Below, piece by piece: positions 39,101 to 49,364 of a stretch of DNA of 64,000 nt (its first letter is position 1; every line of letters starts with the position of its first letter). The stretch spans positions 24,255,001 through 24,319,000 of the forward strand of contig CM059582.1 of the NCBI GenBank assembly GCA_030407085.1, written 5' to 3'. A program made the translations under genes and the position numbers. The notes beneath the pieces were generated by a model that ran no database searches, was not told the DNA's origin, and worked only from the letters and a program-made list of their open reading frames with translations. This DNA is from Trichopria drosophilae. Taxonomy: Eukaryota > Arthropoda > Insecta > Hymenoptera > Diapriidae.

Positions 39101-41201
39101 TTTTCATTGTTCGCAGAAAATCCAGGATACTTTAAGAAAATAACAGACTCGCCTAACTAAAAATTTAAATAATAATTTTAAATTAATGAATTAAATACTA
39201 CTACTAGTATACGGAAAAAAATATTTGGTTTTACTATCTAAAAGGTAGAATCTGCCACTATTACCTTTGTTAGTTGGTCTCACTATTGAAATAGTAGCCA
39301 TAACTATCTAAATTATGGATGTCGCTATTTAGATAGTAGAATTAACTAAGACTTGATGGCTGTATCTTATTTTACTATCTAGTTAGTGGTTTCAACTATT
39401 CATTTTTCCCATATATTTAATTTTTCTAATCATATTCACAACATGGATACAGGATGTTTTGGCGCGAGAACATTTTGGCCCTGCGGATTTGGCGACCGAA
39501 GTTTTCGCTCCGCCGTTTTGGCGTCTGACTATTTGACTCTGGTTTTTGTCGCGATATTCATTTCAGATCAACATTCGCATAGTAAAATGGGGGGAAGCAG
39601 GGAAATGGCAACGTAACGAAACTAATCTAACCTACCGGCAACGCCAAAACGGTTGTGCCAAAACGGCTGCGACAAAACGGTCGCGCCAAAACGGCCTCGC
39701 CAAAACGGTCGCGCCAAAAAGATCGCACCAAAATGTCCTGCTTCGACACAACATTGGCCCAGAATTGGATCACATCGTGTTGAAAGTACGTATTAAGGTG
39801 TTTATTTATTATTGTATTATTACTATTGTATTTAGAAAACTTACATTAATAGTGAATGTCGATTTATTTTTTATATCAGGTTTAATTGAAATTGATATGA
39901 ATCCTTGATGATTGAAGCCCATGTCATTAATTTTAGCAGCAATCTGCATCCAGTCGAAGCTATTCTCATTCCAGTCTTTATCAATTGCCGGCCATCCACC
40001 AAATTTTTTTAGCAGATTTATAAATGCAGCCGCGTATATTAATCCTATATTAGATAATTATTAAATATTTTAAATTTGTATGGCTATTTTAGTAGTTGAT
40101 ATAATCAAATCAATTAAAGAATGCAAATATTTTGTTTCATCACCTAATGATAAACTTATTTACCTGCGTAAATAAATTCCTTTATGGTAGAAAACCGAAT
40201 AATGATCGAGTTTTGGAGGTTCATCAACCTTCATAATCTTCATGAATTAACTTACACTTTTAATTTTAATTGATGCTTACCACTATCTGTAGAATACTGG
40301 ACTTCACCATAAGCATTTATGCCCCGTTGTAAGCAGGTTCGGTAAAATAGTTTTGTGATGTCAAAAATATTAATGTTGCTTTTCGTATTACTTGTTCTTA
40401 ATATATACATCAATTTCTTATGTAAGTTTTCTTGCACATCATAAATATTTCCTTCAGCTTTAAATAAAGTATCGTTTGGTAAAGTTCTGCCGCAAGCATA
40501 TTTGTAGAAATCATCGCAGGGATTGACATCTCTGTCCATATTGGACCAAATATTACTGGCTGAAAAGATGAAAAAAGCTTAGAGTTGTACACTTTCAAAA
40601 CATTCGGGTCAAATCAGTATATTAGCATCGTGGTAATAATGGTTTTCGAAACGGACCTTTTGTTATATTTAATTTATTACTGGATTTGTAGTTGGGCTAT
40701 ATTTGTTATAAATGTTTGCTTGTTTTCTAATTATGCGAAATGTGAAAAATGTACTTGGAGAAACTATCTAAAGTTAAAATAAAGCATTGAAAAAGATAAA
40801 AATCGAAAAAGAACAAGATAAAGAAAGTGAAATTCTTAACATGGATTGGAAATGAAGAGAAAAACTTTTCTGCTTTTTTTTACATAAATTAATCCATGTT
40901 GCCTGTAATCAAGACTTGAAGAAAATGTGTACATATGGACTGCTTTTTTAACATTACTTACCCAATTCGGTGCATTTTTTTGTTTCGCAAAGCCTGTCGA
41001 CATTATCATCGAATTGTCCTGTAATGACAAAACTATATTAAAATTAACTGTCGAAGGGTAAGATGACCTGCCAATTTTGTCAGTGGCCTATGATAGTTTA
41101 GAAGTAACGTATGTAATAGTAGAAAACACAAAAATCATACCCAAGTCAGCAGTACAAACTTTAATTAAGCATGCCAATAATATAAATTCAGAAATATTCA
41201 T
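36120..41201 (-). CDS. Neprilysin-like M13 pseudoenzyme with signal peptide, gene D (complete)
   Basis: Nine coding exons join in phase to 739 aa: 41141-41201, 40962-41018, 40281-40559, 39845-40044, 38947-39156, 37694-38161, 37201-37564, 36600-36844, 36120-36455. The N-terminus MNISEFILLACLIKVCTADL looks like a cleavable signal peptide, unlike the anchors of B and C, so the protein is probably secreted. Then come CETKKC, NPCDDFYKYACG, FGGWP and a YPTIPW segment. The exon at 37201-37564 is 69 nt longer than in B or C and adds a C-x3-C-x7-C-x3-C insertion. The HExxH position reads TLLTH followed by SWDD, ExxAD reads NANIAD with Ala for Glu, NAxY is absent (DLTFDL), and the C-terminus is CQLL. 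Related inverted-repeat transposons lie in its intron (39.45-39.75 kb) and 130 bp upstream of its ATG. Confidence 0.9.
39228..39405. repeat. ACTATCTA-rich short repeat block
   Basis: Many direct and inverted copies of an actatcta-like octamer (ttactatctaaa, aactatctaaatta, tttagatagtag, ttactatctagt) lie in an intron of gene D, directly beside an inverted-repeat transposon. A short related stretch occurs near 61735-61775. No class was assigned. Confidence 0.5.
39445..39746. mobile_element. Foldback-like element FB-1 in an intron of gene D
   Basis: A GC-rich element of about 300 bp. The left arm carries TTTTGGCG-type subrepeats and the right arm the inverse, gccaaaacggtcgc units with a 14-base period (39650-39735). 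The outermost ends match: caggatgttttggcgcga against caggacattttggtgcga. Flanking direct repeats are cacaacatg on the left and cacaacatt on the right (8 of 9). The core holds ctaacctac, one telomere-like unit. It has no ORF that looks like a transposase. Foldback elements of Drosophila also have subrepeat arms and 9-bp target duplications. Confidence 0.75.
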
Positions 41202-41329
41202 TGCAGCATCCAATACTCGTCACTTGCTAAAAAACAAGATTTTTAATAAAGTGCATAGATCTTATTTCGATTAAAGTACATTATATTATGCAATTTTAAA
41301 AATCCAACACAGTCTGATTTTACCGGAGT

Positions 41330-41804
41330 AGGACGTATTGGCGCTGCCGTTTTGGCGCTGGCCCCTCTCAAATATTACGAAACATTTGAAATGTATGTAA
41401 AATTTAAAATATATATATATGTGTAAAGCAGACATGAAACTTCGTAGTTGTATTGACGACCTTTATATCCCACAAAATGATTTCCCAGAAATAATTTCCT
41501 CGTCAGAATTTCCCCGGTTAAAATGTCCCGGTGCAGCCATATTGTTTAATCACTATTAAGGGTACGAGGAGTTGTGACTGGTTATGTTAGGCTAGTTTTA
41601 GGGCACGCATATGCTCTTAGGCATTCTTAAGGGTAGGCAGAGTTCTGATTATTTAGGTTAGGTTAGTTTCTTCGTTTAACCCCATTTGCTATACGAATTT
41701 TGATGTAAAATGATTCTCGGGACAAAGACCGGGGTCAAATAGTCTGGCACCAAAACGGCGGAGCTAAATTACCCGGAGCCAAAATGGCAGTGCCAAAACG
41801 ACCT
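41330..41804. mobile_element. Foldback-like element FB-2 just upstream of gene D
   Basis: The left end is aggacgtattggcgctgccg and the right end, reverse-complemented, aggtcgttttggcactgcca. Both continue into a TTTTGGC block. The right arm matches the left arm of FB-1 (gctccgccgttttgg, then gactatttgac), so the two are one family in opposite orientation. The core carries gttagg and ttaggttaggttag telomere-like units (41605-41670). Target duplication is unclear: only tttta plus c is shared. Its inner edge lies about 130 bp from the gene D start codon. Confidence 0.75.
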
Positions 41805-44306
41805 GTACCCGTTTTTACGCATTTCCAACTATACATTTCGCCACTAACCTCTTTATCTGGAAAGATATACCGGAAAATATGGATAAAAACCGTAAAGCAC
41901 AGAGTGAAAGATAATAAGCTGTAAATTTGTATACCTGCATCTTTGCTTCGTGTATGATTAAATTTTAGAGTGACCAAATGACGATGACGAAGGAGAACAT
42001 TAATTTTCAAAGTAAATGTAATATAAACAAAAGTCCACAATAATGATATAATTCAAATATTTGACTCGCCAATTTTTTAATTACAAAACGAAAGTATGTA
42101 TTATTATAAATAAAGAATATTAATAATTAAAAATATGAATAAATATAGTATGCAAATTAATAACCGGTGTCAGTTATCCACAATTATAATTTTTTTGTGG
42201 TTTTTTAACCTACACATTGTATTTACCGGGAAACGCGATTGTGTTTTATATGACTGAGCACTGTGCGTTGTCCGGGTTCTATCGCATCAACGGTTGATAT
42301 TATAAAAAAATATTTCAAACTAAATTTATGGAGAGTTTGATGCTCTATAACTTTTATAACAGGTATAAAGAGCGTACGAAGCACAGGAAGCAAGGTATTT
42401 GCACAAAACCAATTTTTTTTAAATTTATTGTTGTTACCGATATAAAGGTTTGTACAATACAGCTGATTATTCCTCATGAGGCGAAACCGCCTAATTTAAT
42501 AATCTTTTATTTTGAATTTAAAGCACCTATAAAATTTTTATATAACTTTGAATCATATAAAGACTTGGCAGGAATCATTCATATTCATACCATAAAGTCA
42601 AATTCCATAACGACAAATACCAAATTCAAATTTGAAAGTTTTAAATTTCGGCATTATATTCCTGAGAAATTTGACAAACTTACTTGGTATTTAATTGTAA
42701 CACTGTCACTAGTAGATACTGAAAAATAATGTTGACATTCTCCTTTGCATACAATCTCGATGTATTTTTGTATTATTTTCATCTTAATAATAGAATCAAT
42801 TATGCAAATGTTTAAAACACTGTAATGTTACGTAAGACTTTGTAACCGTTCAAAATAAAGCTTCGTAATTCTTTGCTAAAAATAAATTGAAAATTGTTCG
42901 AATAACACGCAGAAGAGTACATATCAGGAATCAGGCAAATTTAAACTGTTGTTAGAAATATAATAAAGAGTACAAGAAAAAAATGTTTATTTCCGTGGTT
43001 GTACATCTAATAGGGATATTTGTACAGATTGATTGTATGTTAATATCGCTGTATACTAATTATTAAAATATATACACTTATATTTAAAATAATACCGTAG
43101 TAGAATTTGAAGGTTACATTTAGCTATTTAATCATAGCCCCATTTTGAATAAGGGCTTTCGCCAGCGCCCTAAGTATGACTGCAAACTTACTGCGATGAT
43201 AACAACATTTTACAGGTAATGATTTACCATTTCTAAAAGTTTCTTACATACTTACTGTTACAGTATATAAGGAACGAAGAGCATTTGGTTTTCATTCCAA
43301 TTAAAAATGTGGGTTTAGCTTCCGGTCGTGAACCACCAAAAGAAACAACTTAGGCTTTGTAAAAATGGAACTCCCTTGAAAACTTATGTTCATTGAGACG
43401 AGATGAGGAGTCTTCATAATACTATTTGTACATCGATTACAAAGCAAGAAACTTATAAATATACTGATATCAAAGGGAAATAACTTAGCCAAAACCAGTT
43501 CAAACTGCAAAAATGTTGGCTTCAAGTAAGTATCTATAGTTAACAAAAAGAAAACCACAATCTTTAAACATATTTTTAAAGCTCGTGAAAACTACCAAAG
43601 TGTATTTGACTATTTTTTGTATTTTTTTTATTGGCTGTGAAACGTTATTGCATTTAACTTCTTCTTCATCATCTGAGTATCGTAACTCGCAAACTATCGA
43701 CAATGGACACGTATGGGTCCGTCTATCCTAATCTCAAGAGGAACATCGGATGATACCGAGAGGGATCTAAAGTCCGAGAAAACTATCTGTTTTTGTTACA
43801 CTCTGATTTGATTTCCGATTCATAGGATTTGACGAGGAGATACTATGATCTAGAGAGAAAGGTACGACGTATGCCCATAAGTTAGAGGTACCACGCCATA
43901 TGTGGAAGTGGCAAAGAGTGTGTGAGAAGGAGAGATACAGAGATAGAGAGAGTAAGAGAGAGTAAGAGAGAGAGAGAGTGAGAGAATGATGCGTCAATTA
44001 ATGGAGGGGACAAGCAAATCAGTATTAGGTACTAGAAATGTAGTATATTGCCGTCGTGTAAGGATTCCCCCGATCTGGTAATCGGTTTATACCGAAGGAA
44101 ATATGCATTATGGATATTCCTGACAGTGATGTTGTAAAGTACGTTTTGAACGTAAAACAATTGGTTAATGCACAATTATCATGGTCTAAGATTGGAATCG
44201 GGCAATATATCCTTTGATGCAATCAACGAAATGTTGGAAGACATCGTTACATGTGCTCGATATACATAAAAGGTGGACCAGCCCCCCCCCCCCCAAAGCA
44301 GCGAGT
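41805..44306. other. Intergenic between gene D and the nested transposon block
   Basis: No supported gene. One plus-strand frame at 42328-42729 (133 codons, starting MESLMLYNFYNRY) is longer than its neighbours. It shows no signal peptide, no membrane segment and no motif I recognise, and its Ile/Phe/Lys/Asn-rich composition follows the local AT bias. A GA-rich microsatellite lies at 43921-43988 and a C13 run at 44282-44294. Confidence 0.4.
43921..43988 (+). repeat. GA-rich microsatellite
   Basis: A run of gagaga and gtaagagag units of about 65 bases, imperfect. Confidence 0.85.
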
Positions 44307-44315
44307 GTAATAGAA
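44307..44315 (+). repeat. Left 9-bp target duplication of FB-3
   Basis: The sequence gtaatagaa lies immediately outside the left end of FB-3 and is repeated exactly at 51721-51729 outside the right end. Confidence 0.85.
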
Positions 44316-44563
44316 GGTTACCGTCCGAAATCCCCGACGACAAAATCACCGCGACAAAATCTTCGCGACACAATCACCGAATTCAAAATTCCCTTCTTCA
44401 TCAAAATCACCCTTCAAAACATCTACTTTTATTCCAAGTTACTTCAGTCCATGGTGGAAGTATAACGGTGTAGCGCTCTGGAGTAGCACAATTTTGGCCA
44501 ATAAGCGTGCCACCAAAGATCAACCGAAGTGCTGCAAGATTTCACTAGCCCACATCATAGAAA

Positions 44564-44586
44564 AGCTAACCTACTTAACCTAACCA
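44564..44586 (+). repeat. Short CCTAA (telomere-like) stretch at the 3' end of LINE copy 1
   Basis: It reads gctaacctacttaacctaac followed by ca. On the LINE's sense strand this is TTAGG-type sequence directly after the poly(A), as expected for an insertion into telomere repeats. Confidence 0.75.
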
Positions 44587-44781
44587 TTTTTTTAAGAGGG
44601 GGAAATCCGTTATGGACCCCCGGGGTTAGAGGCGCGGTACATAAGCCTACACGCGTCTTCCCCCAGGGAGTGTCGGACTCGCACCGACTAAAACCCCCTC
44701 CCTCAGCCAGATAACTCATCACCCCGGAACCTGCATAATGCATTACTTCGGGGTGATGACTGGCTCAGCCTCATCTCAGGC

Positions 44782-47700
44782 TCATTTCACTTCGTTACTC
44801 TCTTCGTCATCTGCTACTGTTCGCAGCCTCTGTGCCTCCTCTTTCTTTATTAGGACGTTCGCTGCATATTCGCTTACCGCCCTCCACGCGACCTCACCAC
44901 TCAACATCACCTCTCCCAAGTTATCTGCCGTCAGTTCAACCCGGGCCGCCTGCTCCATTCTTCCTCTTTCCTCAACCCATGCCGGGCATCTGAACAGGGT
45001 GTGCTCGGCATCGTCCTCTTCGAGCCCGCAGTGCTTGCACAGACTATTTCTCTCCTTCCCTATCCTCATCAGGTACGCTTGGAATGATCCATGCCCTGTT
45101 AGTACCTGTGTTATGGTAACTCACATCTCCGTGCCCTATTCTGCACCACTCTTCTACCTTTAGGATGATTCGTTTGGTCCATCGGCCCTTTAGGCTCTTT
45201 TCCCACTCCTCTTGCCACTCCGCATACATAAGCCTCTCCGTTGATAAGGTGAGTTCGTTTTCTGGCCCCATGGTCTCTACGCTCTCTCCTGCACGTTTCT
45301 TCCTCGCTTCGTAATCATCTTTTCTCTTTGCTGCCAGAAGATGGATCGGTGGAATTCCCGCCAGCACATGCGCCGCCTCTTGGGAAACCGTGCGATATGC
45401 GCTTATTACCCGCAGTGCGCTTCGACGATGTACTGCAGCCATGATGTTCCTGGTCTTGATACTTTGAAGCGCCGCCTCCCATATTGGCGCTGCGTATAGC
45501 AGGACCGACTGAACCACTGTGGACAGCAAAGCACGTCTCCTCGGTTTAGGTCCGCCGATGTTGCTCATTAGCATGGCCAATGCTGCTTCAATCACGGAGG
45601 CTCTGCCCGCAGCTCTCGCGATATGGCTGGAGTAGCTAAGTTGCCGGTCCAGGTTTACGCCTAGGTATTTGATTTCTCGCGCAACTGAGAGTTGTACCCC
45701 CTCCATCATGATGATGGGTTCCTGGAACGCCCTGCGTCTCGTTACTAAGAGGCACTCCGTTTTTTGGGCCGCAACCTCACGCCCCATCCCCCGCATCCAC
45801 TGGCTTAATCTTCTCACGGCTTCGTTAGCCATGATTTCCAGGTTCGTGATGGTCCTGGACCTGGCGACGATGGCAATGTCATCGGCAAAAGCTACTAATT
45901 CCGTGGCTTCCGGCATTTCCTCTCGGAGAAGTCCATCGTATAGGACGTTCCACAGGAAAGGGCCCAGGACCGATCCCTGAGGAACGCCAGCCGTGATCTG
46001 TCGGCTGTTTTCGACATCATTCCCTCCATCGTACAAGGCGACTCTGTCAGAGAGATAGCTTCCCACGATATTACGCAGATAAGGTGGTATCCCCGACCGC
46101 ATCTGTAATGCCCACATGATGTCTGCCTAACGCGCCGAGTTAAAGGCATTCCGGACGTCCACCGTAATTACCATACAAAAGTCAGCGTACCGTCCCTTAC
46201 CCTTGCCTGCTGTTTCAGCGATGTTAAGCACATGCCTGATAGCATCAATAGTGGATCTGCCTTTCTGGAACCCGTACTGGTTCGGGGTAAACCCACCACT
46301 TTCATCCCATGCTGTCTGCAGCCTGTTCAATATCAAGGTCTCCAGAAGCTTTCCATCCACGTCCATCATGCACAGAGGCCTGTATGACGAGGGTACTCCG
46401 GCTGGCTTCCCCGGTTTCGGTATCAGGACCAACCTCTGCCTCTTCCACCTAGCCGGGAATAGTCCCTCGTTGATGCAAGCATTATATACTTCAAGCAGCA
46501 TAGTCGGTACTGTCGCTGTAGTTATCTTCAATGCCTCTCTAGGCACCCAGCTTGGGCCTGGTGCCTTACCCATACGGAGTCTGTCCGTCGCTGCCTTTAG
46601 CTCTATCTCCGTAAACTGGGGTGGTTCCTGCTGAATGTCGTCGCCGTCCCCTTCGTTCTGGGTCCATGCTCCGCGTTCGTGCGTTGGGAAGAGAGTATCT
46701 ACCACACTCTCTACAAACGCAGGGTCCTCCAGTTCGACCGGTCGTTGTAGCCCGCCAAGTTTGCCCATAACGAGCATGTACGGCTTTCCCCAGATGTCCT
46801 TGTCCGCTTCTTCCTTTAGCCGCTTCCAGCATTCCCCTTTGCTGTTACGGATTTCAAGAACAAATCTTCTCCTGGCCTCCCTATACTCCGCAACCCGATG
46901 TTCCTGTGCCTCTGTGCCTCTAGCACGCTGTTGTTGCCTTCTTGCTGCCAGGCAGATTTTCCTCGCCTCGGCAATCCTCTGGTTCCACCAGTACGTCGGT
47001 TTTCTATGCACCCTGCCTATCCTAGGCATTGCCGCATCGCAGGCTCCACCTAAGGACTTGGCTAGTCTGTCAGCCTTGCCTTCAGCGGCTAATTTTGCTC
47101 TCCGTCCCCAAGCCTCCTGGAGTAACTGGACCTCCATCTCCACTTTGAGATATGCTTCCATCTTCATCCTGTCCAGTTTTGCTACCGCCCACCCTTTTCT
47201 TGCGGCAGGCAGAGATGGATTAGATGTTCCTCCCACCCTGAAAGTGATGTAATGGTGGTCACTAAGGGTCTCCTCCTCGAGTACGGTCCATTCCGCTACT
47301 TTCCCAGAGAGGCTCTCCGTCGCTAGCGTTATGTCCGGGAACGAAGTTCCTCCCCCTTGCCGCCGTTCAAATGTCGGTTTGGTCCCTCGATTAAGTACAA
47401 GCAGCCTCTGTCTTGCCGCGAGATCCAAGAGCCGCCTCCCCCTTTCGTCCTCACCGGTGACCCCACCACTCCATTGCGGTGATCTGCCATTGAAGTCTCC
47501 GGCGATTATGACTTCGCCTATGCCTTCCCTAATACTATCTTCGAGGTCGTCGAGGGCATGTTGATACTCCTCAACCCTAGTATTAGGCGAGAAGTAGCAG
47601 GAGTAAATGCGTATATTCTTTACTCGGACCCACGCATATCCCCTGTTACCACTCTTCTTCTCTTGTACAGCAAGTCCGTTGCGGACATATATTGCTGCTG

Positions 47701-47890
47701 TTCCGCCTGCGTTGCTAACCCACGAAGTACCTTTCAGGTTACGATATTGTTCTGAGAACAGCAGGATGTCAATGCCTCTCTCAGATGCCACGTGCAGCGC
47801 GAGGTCCTGGGCCGCTGCACAATGGTTCAGGTTTACCTGTAGGATGGTCAGGGTTGAGTCCCTCTCTTTGCTCTCAGGTACGCCGCGCAT
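44782..47890 (-). pseudogene. LINE copy 1 ORF2 (endonuclease and reverse transcriptase), broken twice
   Basis: ORF2 starts within the last 43 bases of ORF1. The AP-like endonuclease shows QVNLNHC, SEQY, GDFNGRSPQW, PDITLAT and LSDHHY. The reverse transcriptase follows with SYRPLCMMD, GFQKGRSTIDA, TAGVPQGSVLGP and the catalytic FADD. The end has the CKHC-x11-H-x4-C zinc motif typical of the R1 clade. A TAG near 46118-46120 replaces the Trp seen in copy 2 (NSVRWAD). A 2-nt deletion near 45110-45115, also judged against copy 2, shifts the frame before the zinc motif, which continues in another frame at 44782-45069. Confidence 0.88.
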
Positions 47891-49185
47891 CTTCCGCTCC
47901 CCGGGTAGTGGTCTCTTTCTTGAAACCCCAAGTCCTCGCAAGGTAGGCAGTGCGGTGATTGAGTACACCCCGATGCTATGTGGCCCTCTGTACCGCAGAC
48001 AAAACAGCTCTTACCCCGATCTGCGGCACTCCCACATTTGGCAGCTATATGGCTAAAGCCATGGCACCGATAGCACCTCTCAACTTCTACCCTCCGTACG
48101 ACTCTGCACGACATGAATCCGATCTTTAGCCTACCCCTTTCTAGCAGCCTCCCAGCTAACGCACTAGGCATTGTAATGATGGCTTTCAGTGCACCTCCAA
48201 AAGACCCCCTCAGGGCCCCTACTCTGGCCTTCTTCGCCTGTTCATCGCCAAAATCACGGGCAATCGCAGCCATCACTTCCTCCGTCGTCGTCGCCTCGTC
48301 CATGCCCCTGATCTCAATGGCAGTAGTGGGGACAAGGGCTTTAACAAGCCCCTCATCTTCAACCACCCGGGCAATTGCAGCAGCCAGTGTATCTGCCTGC
48401 TCTTTTCCCCCCTTGCTTACCTCCAGGAGCAGTTCACCCGTCCTCGTCCTCCTAACCCCCGTGATCTCCACACCGATCTTTCCTGGGTCTACTTCAGTCC
48501 GGATTCGCCTGAGTATGCCGGCATAACTCGGATTCGTGGGTTCGTTGCAGTGTATAATCACTGCCTCAGGCTTTACCCTCGCTCAACGCCTTAAGGCGGA
48601 TTGCATCGGGGGCTCCGATGGAGGTTTAGGGGTCTTATCCGATGCAGCTTTGGGGCTTCGCCTCACAACGGTCTGCCACACCGATGCGTCCCGCTCCGAT
48701 TCTCCGGTCTCCGTTGTGTGTTCTTCCCCCTTTTCACCAACCTTATCGTTCAATGCTCCGTTGTTTCCGAGCTGCTCGTGGCGTTTGTCCCTTGCACTTG
48801 CCACCTCGCCCCTGATTTTTTTCCCGGGTAGCCTTTCTGGTGTCGCATAACCCGTCGCTTCATCGTCGCTGTCAAACAGTGGTGGGGACACCAAGCGACT
48901 TGCTCCGGAAACAGGCGGGGAACTTCCCAGGTTGGTAAAGGTTTCGGCAAGTGCCGCGTTCCCCTCGGTCGTAGTAGCTGTCCCCGATGGCTCCTTTTTA
49001 CGACTCGATGTTCTAACTCCACTAGTAGCATTAGATGCTACTGAGGCCAAGTGGCCAACCTCAGTAGCACTGCGGTCGCCGGATATCGACGCACGGGATC
49101 CCGCTTGCTCACTCCCAATAAGCGCCGGTACTGAGGTATCCCTCCTCTGCACCGTAGACGGTATATTTTTATTTTCATCCTCCAT
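47848..49185 (-). pseudogene. LINE copy 1 ORF1 (gag-like), one nonsense codon
   Basis: ORF1 of R1-clade elements binds the element RNA and targets the telomere in TRAS/SART. The N-terminal half is charged and low in complexity. The C-terminal half carries CYRCHGFSHIAAKC and CFVCGTEGHIASGC, two CCHC knuckles, then a third Cys/His cluster starting CLPC. The frame is open from the ATG at 49185 except for one TGA at about 48562-48564, in a CpG-rich context that suggests CGA-to-TGA decay. Its 3' end overlaps ORF2 in another frame. An upstream in-frame GTG extends the open frame to 49212, but ATG is the likelier start. Confidence 0.85.
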
Positions 49186-49327
49186 ATCTTTTTGTATTGT
49201 CTGTTGGTCCACGGGAGGTATTTTATTTTCCTCCTACCCTTCTGGCAGGCACTTACCTGACAGACGAGCGTTCCCCTATCCGCCACCTGGGGACGCGCCC
49301 GATGGGGGACAGACTCCCCACACGGGA

Positions 49328-49329
<2 letters not shown>

Positions 49330-49364
<35 letters not shown>

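Larger units (their letters stand above)
44587..49329 (-). mobile_element. R1-clade LINE of TRAS/SART type, copy 1 (full length, dead)
   Basis: A 4.7-kb non-LTR retrotransposon on the minus strand. In order it has a short 5' UTR starting gtcccgtgtgggga, ORF1 (gag-like with zinc knuckles), ORF2 (endonuclease, reverse transcriptase, C-terminal zinc motif), a 3' UTR and a seven-base poly(A). TTAGG-type repeats follow its 3' end. Its 5' end abuts the poly(A) of copy 2 through GG, so the two copies are head to tail. R1-clade elements of this kind in moths (TRAS, SART) insert specifically into (TTAGG)n; that this family does so is inferred from both copies. The copy has two nonsense codons and one 2-nt deletion, so it is inactive. 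Confidence 0.88.
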
